Origin: Acidobacteriaceae bacterium
GTDB lineage: Bacteria > Acidobacteriota > Terriglobia > Terriglobales > Acidobacteriaceae
Length of the DNA: 38,316 nt
Assembly (NCBI GenBank): GCA_030037705.1
Contig: JASHQE010000304.1
Location: 1-38,316, forward strand
Direction: 5' to 3'
The notes beneath the pieces are model-generated. The model saw only the letters and a program-made list of their open reading frames with translations. It was not told the origin of the DNA and searched no databases. The translations under genes and the position numbers were made by a program. The number at the start of each line of letters is the position of its first letter. Position 1 is the first letter of the stretch. Shown piece by piece: positions 8,101 through 16,236 of the stretch.

Positions 8101-8889
8101 ATGGGAATACAGTCCACTCCCGTAGTTCCCCAACTCGGTGAATTGCTGCGCTACTGGAGGCAGGAGCGCGGCAAAAGCCAACTTGCTCTCTCGCTCGATA
8201 CAGGAATTTCGCAGCGTCATCTGAGTTTCGTGGAGAGTGGGCGAAGCGCTCCCAGCCGGGATTTTCTTTTCACTGTGTCCGATGCTTTGAACATTCCTCT
8301 CCGTGAGCGCAATGTACTGCTGCTTGCTTCCGGATACGCTCCCCTCTACGGCGAGCGGAGCATGGATGCCGGGCAGATGGCGATCGTGACCCGGGCGGTC
8401 GACCGGATGCTCGCGCAGCATGAGCCGCATCCCGCGCTGGTGCTGGACCGGCAATGGAATGTGGTGCGAACCAATAAGGCCGCGCCGCGATTCTTTGGCG
8501 CATTCGTCGATTTGGAATCGAGACCTAAGCCGCGCAATCTTCTCGACCTGATGTTCGATCCGGCGGGGATGCGGCCTTTTGTCGAGGAGTGGGAAAAGGT
8601 TGCTGCCGGCCTGCTGCAAAGGGTCCGGCGGGAAGCGGTGGGGCAGGTCGTCGATGCAGAACTTCGAGAGCTGCTGGAACGATTGCGCAAGTATCCGGAT
8701 GTTGCGCAGCTAAAGTCGCCCATGGCGCCTCAGAGTCCGGTGCTGCCCATCACCTTCCGGCGCGGAGACGAGCGCTTCTCGTACTTCTCGCTGATTACAA
8801 CTGTCGGTACGCCACAGTGCATCACCGCGCAAGAACTGCGCGTGGAATGCATGTTTCCGATGGATGCCAAGGAGAATGAACCTGCATGA
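8101..8889 (+). CDS. XRE-family transcriptional regulator with MmyB-like ligand domain
   Basis: This protein of about 262 residues has an N-terminal helix-turn-helix (about 10-65; SQLALSLDTGISQRHLSFVE). A MmyB-like, PAS-related effector domain follows from about 100 to the end (HPALVLDRQWNVVRTNKAA; later FSYFSLITTVGTP). AGGAG at 8087-8091 gives 9-nt spacing to ATG 8101; an adjacent GTG at 8098 is the alternative start. The gene overlaps the next by four bases (ATGA), so the regulator probably senses a substrate or product of that DJ-1/PfpI protein. Such regulators often control a neighbouring oxidoreductase or hydrolase; the ligand is unknown. Confidence 0.88.
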   Translation: MGIQSTPVVPQLGELLRYWRQERGKSQLALSLDTGISQRHLSFVESGRSAPSRDFLFTVSDALNIPLRERNVLLLASGYAPLYGERSMDAGQMAIVTRAVDRMLAQHEPHPALVLDRQWNVVRTNKAAPRFFGAFVDLESRPKPRNLLDLMFDPAGMRPFVEEWEKVAAGLLQRVRREAVGQVVDAELRELLERLRKYPDVAQLKSPMAPQSPVLPITFRRGDERFSYFSLITTVGTPQCITAQELRVECMFPMDAKENEPA

Positions 8890-9632
8890 GCACCTCTTTA
8901 GTGATGAGCGAGAGACCCGGGCCGCAGGTCACGACGCGGCCTGTTTCTGTGGGTTGCCTCATTTTCCCAGAGATAGATCAGATCGACTTCACGGGCCCTT
9001 TTGAAGTTCTTTCACGCATGCCGCACACCACGATTCAGATCCTGGGGAAAGAGCGCGCGCCGGTTCGCGACGTGCAGGGGCTTCGGCTCATGCCGGATGT
9101 GAGCATCAAGGAAGCTGGATCCTTGGATGTTCTCGTTGTGCCCGGCGGTTATGGACAGCAGGCGCTGATGCACGATCAAGAAGTGCTGGCGCTCATCCGC
9201 AAACAGGCAGAAGCCGAAAGACTGTTGTTTTCCGTCTGCACCGGAGCTCTGCTGTGTGGCGCGGCTGGCGTTCTCGTCGGGAGACAGGTGACGACGCACT
9301 GGTCCGCGCGGCACCTGATGTCTTACTACGGCGCGATTCTCGCCGATGCGCGGGTAGTCGTAGACGGCAACATCATCAGCGCCGCCGGTGTCACGGCGGG
9401 GCTCGATGCGGCGCTTGTGCTGGTGTCTCTCCTGAGAGGCGCCGCAGCAGCTCAAGAGATCCAGCTCGCTATTGAGTATGCGCCGAATCCTGTTTTTCAT
9501 AGCGGGACCCCAGACACCGCACCGGCTGACGTTCTGCGGAGCTTTCAGAGAAAGTATGAGCCCATTGAGGCTGCGAGAGAGGCTGAGGCCTTACGTCACG
9601 CGACAAGCAATGCACGAGAGCAGGTTGGGTAA
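8886..9632 (+). CDS. DJ-1/PfpI family protein, isonitrile-hydratase-like
   Basis: This 248-residue class I glutamine-amidotransferase-fold protein has a probable nucleophile elbow at C118 (FSVCTGALLCGAAGVL). The upstream acidic motif QIDFTGPFEV contains D34. Together these match the InhA/cyclohexyl-isocyanide hydratase branch and not the chaperone or protease branches. The PGGYG motif (86-90) and VTTHWS after the elbow also fit. The N-terminus is about 20 residues longer than usual. It is translationally coupled to the XRE/MmyB regulator upstream. Hydration of an isonitrile or a related small molecule in the cytosol is the likely role; the true substrate is not evident. Confidence 0.82.
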   Translation: MSTSLVMSERPGPQVTTRPVSVGCLIFPEIDQIDFTGPFEVLSRMPHTTIQILGKERAPVRDVQGLRLMPDVSIKEAGSLDVLVVPGGYGQQALMHDQEVLALIRKQAEAERLLFSVCTGALLCGAAGVLVGRQVTTHWSARHLMSYYGAILADARVVVDGNIISAAGVTAGLDAALVLVSLLRGAAAAQEIQLAIEYAPNPVFHSGTPDTAPADVLRSFQRKYEPIEAAREAEALRHATSNAREQVG

Positions 9633-9816
9633 CCCCGCCGAGCTCGAATTCATTCGTCTCGACGGAAGCGTGCTCTTTCAGCAGCATCTCCAGTCAACGC
9701 GGAGACGATTTTCTGCATCTGTGACGGATCAGGAAGGCCCTATTCCGGTATGTCCCGATCCATCAACTTCTGTAACAAATTAAAGCGGTCCGATCCTCCG
9801 AGGTCCCAATGCCTAA
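9633..9816. other. Non-coding gap after the PfpI gene
   Basis: No gene, terminator-like hairpin or recognisable repeat was found here. Confidence 0.3.
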
Positions 9817-9829
9817 ACTATAAGGGCAG
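9815..9829. repeat. Third copy of the fucosidase-promoter repeat
   Basis: AAACTATAAGGGCAG matches 14 of 15 bases of the repeat unit at 11993-12007, in the same orientation. The copies flank the fucosidase gene and are 2.18 kb apart. Confidence 0.5.
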
Positions 9830-9981
9830 GTGAACTTTATCGATACCACCACCGGCCAAACGCTCGGGAGTACTTTCCTGCCATGTTCGTGGGCGCCGAC
9901 GGCATTGATCCCGAATGGGGCGTAAGTTGCTATAGTTCCGACGAGGCCGAACTGAATGCCGCCCAAGTGGCTTTTTCTTAA
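9817..9981 (+). pseudogene. C-terminal fragment of a DeoR-family sugar regulator
   Basis: One frame reads GELYRYHHRPNAREYFPAM and continues FVGADGIDPEWGVS, then DEAELNAAQVAFS and a TAA at 9979-9981. The GADGIDPEWG element followed by an EAELN segment resembles the effector-binding domain of DeoR-type regulators of sugar metabolism, where the motif precedes an EAExN region. The usual 25-30 residues between GGxL and the FxGADGID strand appear shortened, the frame is closed upstream by TAA 9814-9816, and no helix-turn-helix is present. It lies beside the fucosidase gene, so it may be what is left of that gene's old regulator. The family match is by eye only. Confidence 0.5.
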
Positions 9982-10058
9982 GGAAAACGCCGCGGAGCCA
10001 TATCAATTTCCCTCACAGTAACTAGGCCGTCGGCCCATCCTCCAGAATTGCTTCCCAT

Positions 10059-11843
10059 TCAGCTCAGTGCGATCTTTACCGCCACTCCGTAGTCATTCAC
10101 CGCCCAGGACTGCCGAGGCAACTCTAAACGCAGAGCGTCGGCACCCTGGGTCCACTTGATCTTCGCGTCCGAGCCGAACACCGTCACATTCAGAATCTTC
10201 CCGGGATTGGTCTTGCTCGCCGAACCCAACGATGCAATCTGCGTCTCTCCCTCGGGCCATCCCAGGAAGATTGCATAAATCGCCGTGTTCGCTTTGTTGC
10301 GCGTGAAGCGGATGTCTTTGCTTCCCAGAGCGCCGATGCTTGCGCCTTTGAACGATCCGCTCTCTACCTTGTTCGGTCCCTCGCCGTACACCGTCCACGG
10401 CCTCGTCTCGAAGATTGCCTCACCGTGGATCTTCAGCCATGCCGCAATTTCATCGAGCACAGCAATTTCTTTGCTGTCGATTGTTCCATCCGGCATTCCT
10501 GGCAAATTCAGGATAAAGGTGCCATTCTTGCTTACCGTGTCGACGAGCCAATGGATCACAGTACGCGGCGGCAGATAGCCTCCATATTCACCCGGTTCTT
10601 CATAGAGTCTGCGTTGGTAGTGCCATTCTCCGATGCATGTCTCTGACTGCCATGCATACGGCATAATCCCGCTCGTCAGACCGCGCTCGTAATCCGCAAC
10701 TAACGCCTTAGCCAGCCTGTCCGGTACTTGTTTGCCGTTGAGTACTGCCTCCATCTTTCCGCGTGTCTGCAGATTGTGATTATAAAAATACGCGCCAATA
10801 TTCATGCCGGCCCAACCCAGCGGGAGCAGGGAATTATCAAAATAAAGCAGGTCGGGATCGTGTTGATCGATCAGGTCGCGCGTCCGGTCATAGAAATGCC
10901 TTACATAGGAGGCATCCGGCAGAGCATTCTTCGGATGCTTCACGCTGTAGAGCATCTGCGGATCGAGTCCTTCCCACCACTGGTCTTTCCCCTCAGCCTT
11001 GGTCATCCGTCCGTCGTACGGCACACTCGGATGCAAACCATTTTTGTCAGCTCCGTGCGAAGTCTGGAACCACCACCAGTTGCGTGCCTGGTGTACGGTC
11101 ACACCAAAACGCAATCCTTGGCGCCGCGCCGCCGCGGCCCACTCGCCCACCACATCGCGATGGGGTCCATGATTCATGGCATTCCAGGGCTGATGCTTTG
11201 AACCCCATGTATCAAAACCGTCATGATGATTCGCTAAGGCGATAAACAGGCGCGCTCCGGCGCTCTTGTATCGCTGGATGAGAGCTTCCGGTTCCCAATT
11301 GAGCAGCGTCCATTGCGCGCACAGATCCTTGTAGCCAAACTGTGAGGGATGCCCATAATGTTGCATCTGGAACTTGTAATCGGGAGAGCCTTCTGTATAC
11401 ATCTGGCGTGCGTACCAGTCACCATGTTCCGGAACACACTGCGGGCTCCAGTGTGCCCAGATACCGAACTTCGCGTCACGATACCACTCGGGCACGTCAT
11501 ATTGCAGCAGCGAATCCCAGGCTGGCTGATAGGGCCCCTCGCCGTTAAGCCCGCCTAGTGGAGCCTGCATGGGCACGCCGTCCCAAGAACCGCCTGGCAA
11601 CTCAGGTGGATCACCCCACTCCGCCGGGGACCAGGTCGCGTCGTCCAGTTTGGTTGCAGTGATCTTGCCGTCCACAAGTGTGTAGAAGACCCGCTTGTCC
11701 TCCGGTGTGGCGCAGAATTCTTCATACGTCTGATGAAGCACATTGAACTCGGCAGGTGCGTTCGTCTCTGACAGCCCCTTTACAGGGATCGCTCGGGCTG
11801 CTGCAGCCGTTGCGATCAGCTTGCAGAAGTCTCTTCTTCGCAT
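10059..11843 (-). CDS. Tat-exported alpha-L-fucosidase, GH29
   Basis: This 594-residue glycoside hydrolase probably releases L-fucose from glycans in the periplasm. ATG 11843 is chosen because AAAGGAG (reverse complement of 11852-11858) lies 8 nt upstream; a GTG at 11852 would overlap that site. The N-terminus RRRDFCKLIATAAAARA is a twin-arginine signal. GH29 features are the NHHDGF motif (H206, H207, D208) and the likely nucleophile D336 in LLYFDNS, where most members have WFDG. A C-terminal beta-sandwich follows from about residue 480. An N-terminal insert of about 90 residues precedes the barrel. The gene has its own promoter and operator-like sites. It lies next to, and in the same direction as, a TonB-dependent receptor. 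Confidence 0.88.
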   Translation of the reverse strand: MRRRDFCKLIATAAAARAIPVKGLSETNAPAEFNVLHQTYEEFCATPEDKRVFYTLVDGKITATKLDDATWSPAEWGDPPELPGGSWDGVPMQAPLGGLNGEGPYQPAWDSLLQYDVPEWYRDAKFGIWAHWSPQCVPEHGDWYARQMYTEGSPDYKFQMQHYGHPSQFGYKDLCAQWTLLNWEPEALIQRYKSAGARLFIALANHHDGFDTWGSKHQPWNAMNHGPHRDVVGEWAAAARRQGLRFGVTVHQARNWWWFQTSHGADKNGLHPSVPYDGRMTKAEGKDQWWEGLDPQMLYSVKHPKNALPDASYVRHFYDRTRDLIDQHDPDLLYFDNSLLPLGWAGMNIGAYFYNHNLQTRGKMEAVLNGKQVPDRLAKALVADYERGLTSGIMPYAWQSETCIGEWHYQRRLYEEPGEYGGYLPPRTVIHWLVDTVSKNGTFILNLPGMPDGTIDSKEIAVLDEIAAWLKIHGEAIFETRPWTVYGEGPNKVESGSFKGASIGALGSKDIRFTRNKANTAIYAIFLGWPEGETQIASLGSASKTNPGKILNVTVFGSDAKIKWTQGADALRLELPRQSWAVNDYGVAVKIALS

Positions 11844-11898
11844 TTTTGTCACTCCTTTGGGGCACTGCGGGCCGACCTATGGACCTCAGGTATTTTCC

Positions 11899-11920
11899 AT
11901 CAGGTGTCTACCAACCTGAT
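11899..11920. promoter_or_regulatory. Inverted repeat in the fucosidase leader
   Basis: ATCAGGT (11899-11905) pairs with ACCTGAT (11914-11920) across 8 nt. It lies between the predicted transcription start and the Shine-Dalgarno of the fucosidase gene. Position and size fit a repressor operator; a leader hairpin is the alternative. Confidence 0.5.
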
Positions 11921-11937
11921 CTAAATCGATAACTGAA

Positions 11938-11951
11938 ACGATAAAAATCGT
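11938..11951. promoter_or_regulatory. Palindrome overlapping the fucosidase -10 hexamer
   Basis: ACGATAAAAATCGT is a perfect 5-bp inverted repeat around AAAA that covers most of the predicted -10 element. A protein bound here would block the promoter. Confidence 0.45.
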
Positions 11952-11975
11952 ATTGGATGCGATCGAGAGTGTCAA
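11947..11975 (-). promoter_or_regulatory. Sigma-70-like promoter of the fucosidase gene
   Basis: On the minus strand TTGACA (11975-11970) and TACGAT (11952-11947) are separated by 17 nt. The -35 is a consensus match and the -10 matches at 4 of 6. Transcription would begin about 100 nt before the start codon. Confidence 0.6.
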
Positions 11976-11976
11976 T

Positions 11977-12010
11977 AAACTATACGGGCGGGAAACTATA
12001 CGGGCAGGGG
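11977..12010. repeat. Tandem 16-bp direct repeat upstream of the fucosidase -35
   Basis: AAACTATACGGGCGGG (11977-11992) is followed directly by AAACTATACGGGCAGG (11993-12008). The pair abuts the -35 hexamer on its upstream side, a usual place for tandem activator sites. Another copy is at 9815-9829. Confidence 0.6.
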
Positions 12011-12073
12011 CAGATCCTAGACGGAATCCGAGCAACAGTGCCCACTGGGCATAGGGCTTTGCGAGATATGCGA

Positions 12074-12097
12074 GGCCGGAACAGAGGTGTTCCGGCC
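12074..12097 (-). terminator. Strong hairpin downstream of the TonB-dependent receptor gene
   Basis: GGCCGGAACA (12074-12083) and TGTTCCGGCC (12088-12097) form a perfect 10-bp stem with a GAGG loop, 17 nt past the receptor stop. No T-run follows, so it may be a transcript-end stabiliser rather than a classic intrinsic terminator. Confidence 0.55.
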
Positions 12098-12114
12098 CGC
12101 GAACGATGAGAGGA

Positions 12115-15100
12115 TTAGAAATAGTATTTTAGGGCCAATTGGAAGAAACGCGGGTCGGGAGAATAGTTCCCGATAAAGCGAGTCGAAGTGATCTGGCCGC
12201 TGGTAACTCCGCCTATACCGGTATCCGACGGCGCTCCCCACGCTGGTGTGTTGAACAGATTGAATACGTCAGCGCGGAACTGCAGATATTGTTGTTCTAC
12301 GGTGGGGAAGTTCTTGAAGACCGACATATTGATGCGCTCGTATCCCGGTTCAGTGATCTGCTCGCGTCGGCCGCCGGTATAGGCCAGAGCGGCTGTCCCG
12401 GTGATATATCCGGAGGTGCCGAAGCTCGATGGATAGGGTGGGTTAGAGAAGGCGCAAGGGTTATACCAGTTTGTGATGGTTCTCGCCTTCGGCGCGCAAG
12501 GAATTCCGGGGTTGCCCGCAGGCGCCGACCCTCCGCTTTGCCATGGATCGCCCGTCTGGATTGCGAAAGTGCTGGCGCCGGAGATCCCGCCAACCACCTG
12601 GCCGGTTGCCGGGCTAATGGCGCCCCGGTCAGAGACGGTAAACGGTTCTCCGGTTTGCGCATTGAAGATCATGGACGACGACCATCCGCCAGCCAGGAGG
12701 TTGAATACCCCAGGCCTGGTCATGTATTTCCTTCCCATGCCGAAGGGAAGGTCGTAATTGCCAACAAACGTAAATCGCTGGCGCACATCAAAGGGCGAAT
12801 CTGCGTAGTCCACTCCCAGCCCGAACATGTTGTAGTTCTTATCCCCTCCTTCGCCGTTGCTGGGCAGCGGCTCGCGGGAGTCATCGAGAGAGTGCGACCA
12901 GGTGTACGTCGTGAGGTAACCCAGGCCATTTGTGAAGTGACGCTGAAGGGTCGCCTGCAAGCTGTTGTAATCAGAGATCGCCACCGCACTGATGTTATGG
13001 AAACTGCCGAAGTCCGGAAACGGCTGCAGCGACATCGTATTGGTCCCCGATGGCGCAATGGCCGCTGAACTGTTCGGCCATACCACAACCTGAAGGTGCC
13101 GCGCCACGCTGCCCACATAGGCCAGCGTCAGCGAGGTGCTGTTGGCGAAGGCGTATTCGGCGCTGAGGTTATATTCGACAGTGTATGGGCTTTGCCAGTT
13201 TGCATCGAAACCGGCCAAACCAAGGCCAAACGGGTTAAAGCCGCCGGATGTGGGTGGACCGTTCTTGAGGGTCGCGCCGTTGGTTGCGCACGATGCCGCG
13301 CCAGCATTACAGGAAGGCGCTCCCCAGAAAAGTTCGAGATCGTAAGGGTAATTTGCGCCAAGATTGGGATAGTTGCCCAGGTTTTCGATGCCGCCATAAA
13401 AGATGCCTGCCCCCAGACGCGCCACCAGGCGATCGGTAGCCTGGTACGAGAACCCGATCCGCGGCGCGAAGTTGGTCTTTTGCGAGTTCACGAGAGAGCG
13501 GTTGCCGGTATAAACAATTGTGATGTTGTCCTTCGCTGCTTGTGCGAGGAAGGCGGCATTCAACGCAACGTTCTTTTGCGATGCCGGAAGCAGATATTCC
13601 GCCTTGCCAGCGTCCGGAACATTGATGGGGCCGATGGGAATGATGTTTCCTTGCTGGTCGCTGCGCTCAACAGGCGGCTGGAAGAAGTCGTAGCGCACGC
13701 CGAGATTCACGGTCATCTTACGCGAAAGCTTCCAGTCATCCTGCGCATAACCGGCGCGATACCAGCGCCCCAGGTTGTGCTGGATGAAACTGGAACTATA
13801 GTCTGTGTTCATGTAATCGGCTAGAAAGTCGGCAACGCCTGAGCCGGTATACGCCACTCCGGGGCTGCCGGTGAAATGGCCGTCGTATCCCGGCGCCGTG
13901 TGCGCGAACGTGGGCTGCAGCACCGCGTAGCGGATATTCTGGAAATCCACGCCGAACTTCAGTGCGTGGTTCCCGCGTATCCAGGTCAGGTCGTTAATGA
14001 TCTGATAGACATTTTGGTGTTCGGGTGAGGGCTGGAACAGTGGAGTCCCCATGCCGTTGATCCCGTTGACGGTGATATTGGGCAGACCGCCATTGCCGGC
14101 TTGATAGGGAATGCCGCCCAGCCCGTATTGCGCAGCGAGGTTTACGTTGGCGCTGGGCTGCTGCCAGTTGAAATATCCCCAGTTGTAGCTGAAACGCGCC
14201 TGGTTTACCAAGGATGGCGAGAAGACGTGATTCTCGCTATACATGACGTTGTCGCCATCATTGATGAATGTGCCGTCGTTAAAGAGCGGACCTCCATCCA
14301 GGATCGGGCCGAGGGCGGTTTGAGCGGTCTTGTTTTCGTGCGACCGGGTCACGCGCCCGAACATCTGATCTTTTGCGCTGAGGTTGTAGTCCACGCGGGT
14401 GTCGAACTGGTTGGTGTTATCCGTATACGCGAGCGAGGTCGAGTAGTTGTTGTAAGTCTTCCCGTTATTTGCATTGGGCTTTGGATAAAGATTCAAGAGC
14501 GCTGAGGCAATAGAACTGATCTCGCTCGCACACATAATATTTTGGGCGTTGCCGCACGCCGAGCCGAGCGGCGCCGTGCCGGCTGATCCAGGCTCGTAGA
14601 GCAAAGTGGGCTGAGCAGCTCCCGTAAGAGCGGTGTTGAGCAACTCGGTGAAATTGCCGCTGCGCTCCAGCATTGTGGGTATGGTAATGATGCTGGGAGA
14701 GTCTTCGACGATCCGAAGCCCCTCGTAATCGCCGAAGAAGAAGAGCTTGTTCTTCACAACCGGCCCACCCAATGTGAAGCCGAACTGGTTTTGGTGATAA
14801 GGCAGGACGCTTGTGGGTGTGGTGACGCCAGAGGCCCATTCTGTGGGTGAAGCTTCCCCGAGATCGTTGTTACGCATGTACTCCCAAGCATCGCCGTGAA
14901 CCTGGTTGGTTCCGGACTTGATGCTGGCATTGACGACTGCCCCCGCGGAGTGGCCAAACTCTGCCGAGAACGATCCTGTCTGCACCTTGAACTCTTGCAA
15001 TGCATCCGGGGGTGGCTTGACGACATAGCTGGCGCCATTCAAAAAGTCGATGGCGTTTGAGTTGTTGTCTACGCCATCGAGGATGAAGTTGTTTTGCGTA

Positions 15101-15687
15101 GCTCTCATGCCGTTGGCCGTGAAATCGCCATTTCCTTGTCCCCGGGAGCCGTTGGAAGGCGGAATACCCGCCGCTTCCTGGGCAATGAACACGTAATTCC
15201 TCCCGCTCAGCGGCACGTCATTAATCGTTTTGGTGCTCATGACCTGGCCTGTGGAGGCATCTTCGGTCTGCAGGAGTGGGACGGATGTGGCGTTCACCTG
15301 CAGGGTTTCCGTTACGTTGCCTACCTTGAGCTGAATGTTGGCCTCAAGCCTGCCCGCCACGTGCAGTTCCAATCCGCTTTCGGTAGCATTTTCAAAGTTG
15401 GGCGCACTCACGGTGATGGAGTAGGTTCCGACCTTGACGGGTTGGAACGTGTAAAGACCGCTTGAGTCGGTTTGCGAGCTTAGCACCAGTCCGGTGCCGG
15501 TATCCGTCAGCCTGACGCTGGCGTTTGGCACCGCATCCCCCTTGGGATCGGTTACCGTGCCGGTTATCGCACCCTGGTCAAGCTGACCGAGGGCCAGATG
15601 GGGCATGAGGATGAAGGCGGCGACAGACAGCGGAATGCACCAACGTCTGCACCAGTTGTGTCTTGTGTTTTGAAGCATTGCGTACAT
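12115..15687 (-). CDS. Oar-like TonB-dependent outer-membrane receptor
   Basis: This protein of about 1190 residues takes up ligands across the outer membrane. The start at 15687 (MYAML) is preferred because GGAGGT lies just upstream; a longer frame begins at 15738. A signal peptide ends near LALGQ (about 36). It is followed by a carboxypeptidase-regulatory-like domain (about 37-125; GAITGTVTDPKGDAVPNASV), a plug domain (about 130-270; ILDGVDNNSNAIDFLNG), and a long beta-barrel ending in LALKYYF with a terminal aromatic residue. This architecture is expanded in Acidobacteria. No clear TonB box was picked out. It lies downstream of a divergent membrane regulator and upstream of the fucosidase, suggesting glycan or peptide uptake; the ligand is unknown. 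Confidence 0.92.
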   Translation of the reverse strand: MYAMLQNTRHNWCRRWCIPLSVAAFILMPHLALGQLDQGAITGTVTDPKGDAVPNASVRLTDTGTGLVLSSQTDSSGLYTFQPVKVGTYSITVSAPNFENATESGLELHVAGRLEANIQLKVGNVTETLQVNATSVPLLQTEDASTGQVMSTKTINDVPLSGRNYVFIAQEAAGIPPSNGSRGQGNGDFTANGMRATQNNFILDGVDNNSNAIDFLNGASYVVKPPPDALQEFKVQTGSFSAEFGHSAGAVVNASIKSGTNQVHGDAWEYMRNNDLGEASPTEWASGVTTPTSVLPYHQNQFGFTLGGPVVKNKLFFFGDYEGLRIVEDSPSIITIPTMLERSGNFTELLNTALTGAAQPTLLYEPGSAGTAPLGSACGNAQNIMCASEISSIASALLNLYPKPNANNGKTYNNYSTSLAYTDNTNQFDTRVDYNLSAKDQMFGRVTRSHENKTAQTALGPILDGGPLFNDGTFINDGDNVMYSENHVFSPSLVNQARFSYNWGYFNWQQPSANVNLAAQYGLGGIPYQAGNGGLPNITVNGINGMGTPLFQPSPEHQNVYQIINDLTWIRGNHALKFGVDFQNIRYAVLQPTFAHTAPGYDGHFTGSPGVAYTGSGVADFLADYMNTDYSSSFIQHNLGRWYRAGYAQDDWKLSRKMTVNLGVRYDFFQPPVERSDQQGNIIPIGPINVPDAGKAEYLLPASQKNVALNAAFLAQAAKDNITIVYTGNRSLVNSQKTNFAPRIGFSYQATDRLVARLGAGIFYGGIENLGNYPNLGANYPYDLELFWGAPSCNAGAASCATNGATLKNGPPTSGGFNPFGLGLAGFDANWQSPYTVEYNLSAEYAFANSTSLTLAYVGSVARHLQVVVWPNSSAAIAPSGTNTMSLQPFPDFGSFHNISAVAISDYNSLQATLQRHFTNGLGYLTTYTWSHSLDDSREPLPSNGEGGDKNYNMFGLGVDYADSPFDVRQRFTFVGNYDLPFGMGRKYMTRPGVFNLLAGGWSSSMIFNAQTGEPFTVSDRGAISPATGQVVGGISGASTFAIQTGDPWQSGGSAPAGNPGIPCAPKARTITNWYNPCAFSNPPYPSSFGTSGYITGTAALAYTGGRREQITEPGYERINMSVFKNFPTVEQQYLQFRADVFNLFNTPAWGAPSDTGIGGVTSGQITSTRFIGNYSPDPRFFQLALKYYF

Positions 15688-15835
15688 GTCACCTCCAGAT
15701 ATTGCCTTATTGAAACCTTGCTGAAAATCTGTGGGCACGGTGGCGATTGGTGGATGGCTACGCCATGTATGCCGGCTGGGTCCATTCCTGCTGGGCTTTG
15801 AGTAAGCGTTTTCTCCAGCCCGCCAACCTATCCCT

Positions 15836-15868
15836 TCCCGAGGAAAACAGCCATCCTATTCCTCGGGA
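15836..15868. repeat. 10-bp perfect inverted repeat
   Basis: TCCCGAGGAA (15836-15845) pairs with TTCCTCGGGA (15859-15868) across 13 nt. It lies about 150 nt upstream of the receptor gene. It could be a repressor or activator site, or a hairpin in a leader transcript. Confidence 0.5.
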
Positions 15869-15920
15869 GTTGAACACGCCGACGAACGCTATGCTGTTAA
15901 GAGCAAGCCTGCAAGTGAAA

Positions 15921-15937
15921 AACAGTTGATAACTGTT
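15921..15937. promoter_or_regulatory. Operator-like palindrome AACAGTT-GAT-AACTGTT
   Basis: A perfect 7-bp inverted repeat with a 3-bp centre lies in the divergent gap. Its size fits a helix-turn-helix dimer. No protein can be assigned, though the divergent membrane regulator is a natural candidate. Confidence 0.45.
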
Positions 15938-16236
15938 AAGGCGCCTCTGGAAGACGGGCGTAAAATCTAAATCATTCATTATGTGTCGTTTGCTCCACTC
16001 ATGAGAGAAACGGACGGAGCCTGTTAGAAATGGTTATGCCGCAGGGCTCGTATAAATTCGAGGAGGCAAACTCGTTCCCGCTCCCTCTTCTGACGAGCTG
16101 AAGCCGTCGAGTGGTGAGACAATCGGAGACGAGCCAGATGGGGAAACGCGCTAAGGAATTTCGGAACGGCGCTATGAACAGGATCATGCCTGAGGAGAAC
16201 CTTCCGAATTGATTCGTCTCCGGCCGGGTGAGCGTC

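Larger units (their letters stand above)
15688..16236. other. Long divergent intergenic region with two palindromes
   Basis: This 549-bp gap separates the receptor gene (leftward) and the membrane regulator (rightward). Besides the two inverted repeats listed separately, no coding potential, RNA gene or good promoter pair was recognised. Confidence 0.4.

Noticed and set aside
10024-10034. GGCC-GTC-GGCC hairpin after the fucosidase stop
   Set aside because: A 4-bp stem without a T-run is too weak to call a terminator in GC-rich DNA.
12039-12051. TGCCCA-C-TGGGCA palindrome near the receptor hairpin
   Set aside because: Short and next to a much stronger hairpin; likely chance, no gene start nearby to regulate.
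12139-13068. Open frame of 309 codons opposite the TonB-dependent receptor
   Set aside because: The receptor barrel on the minus strand is clear and the plus-strand translation shows no domain.
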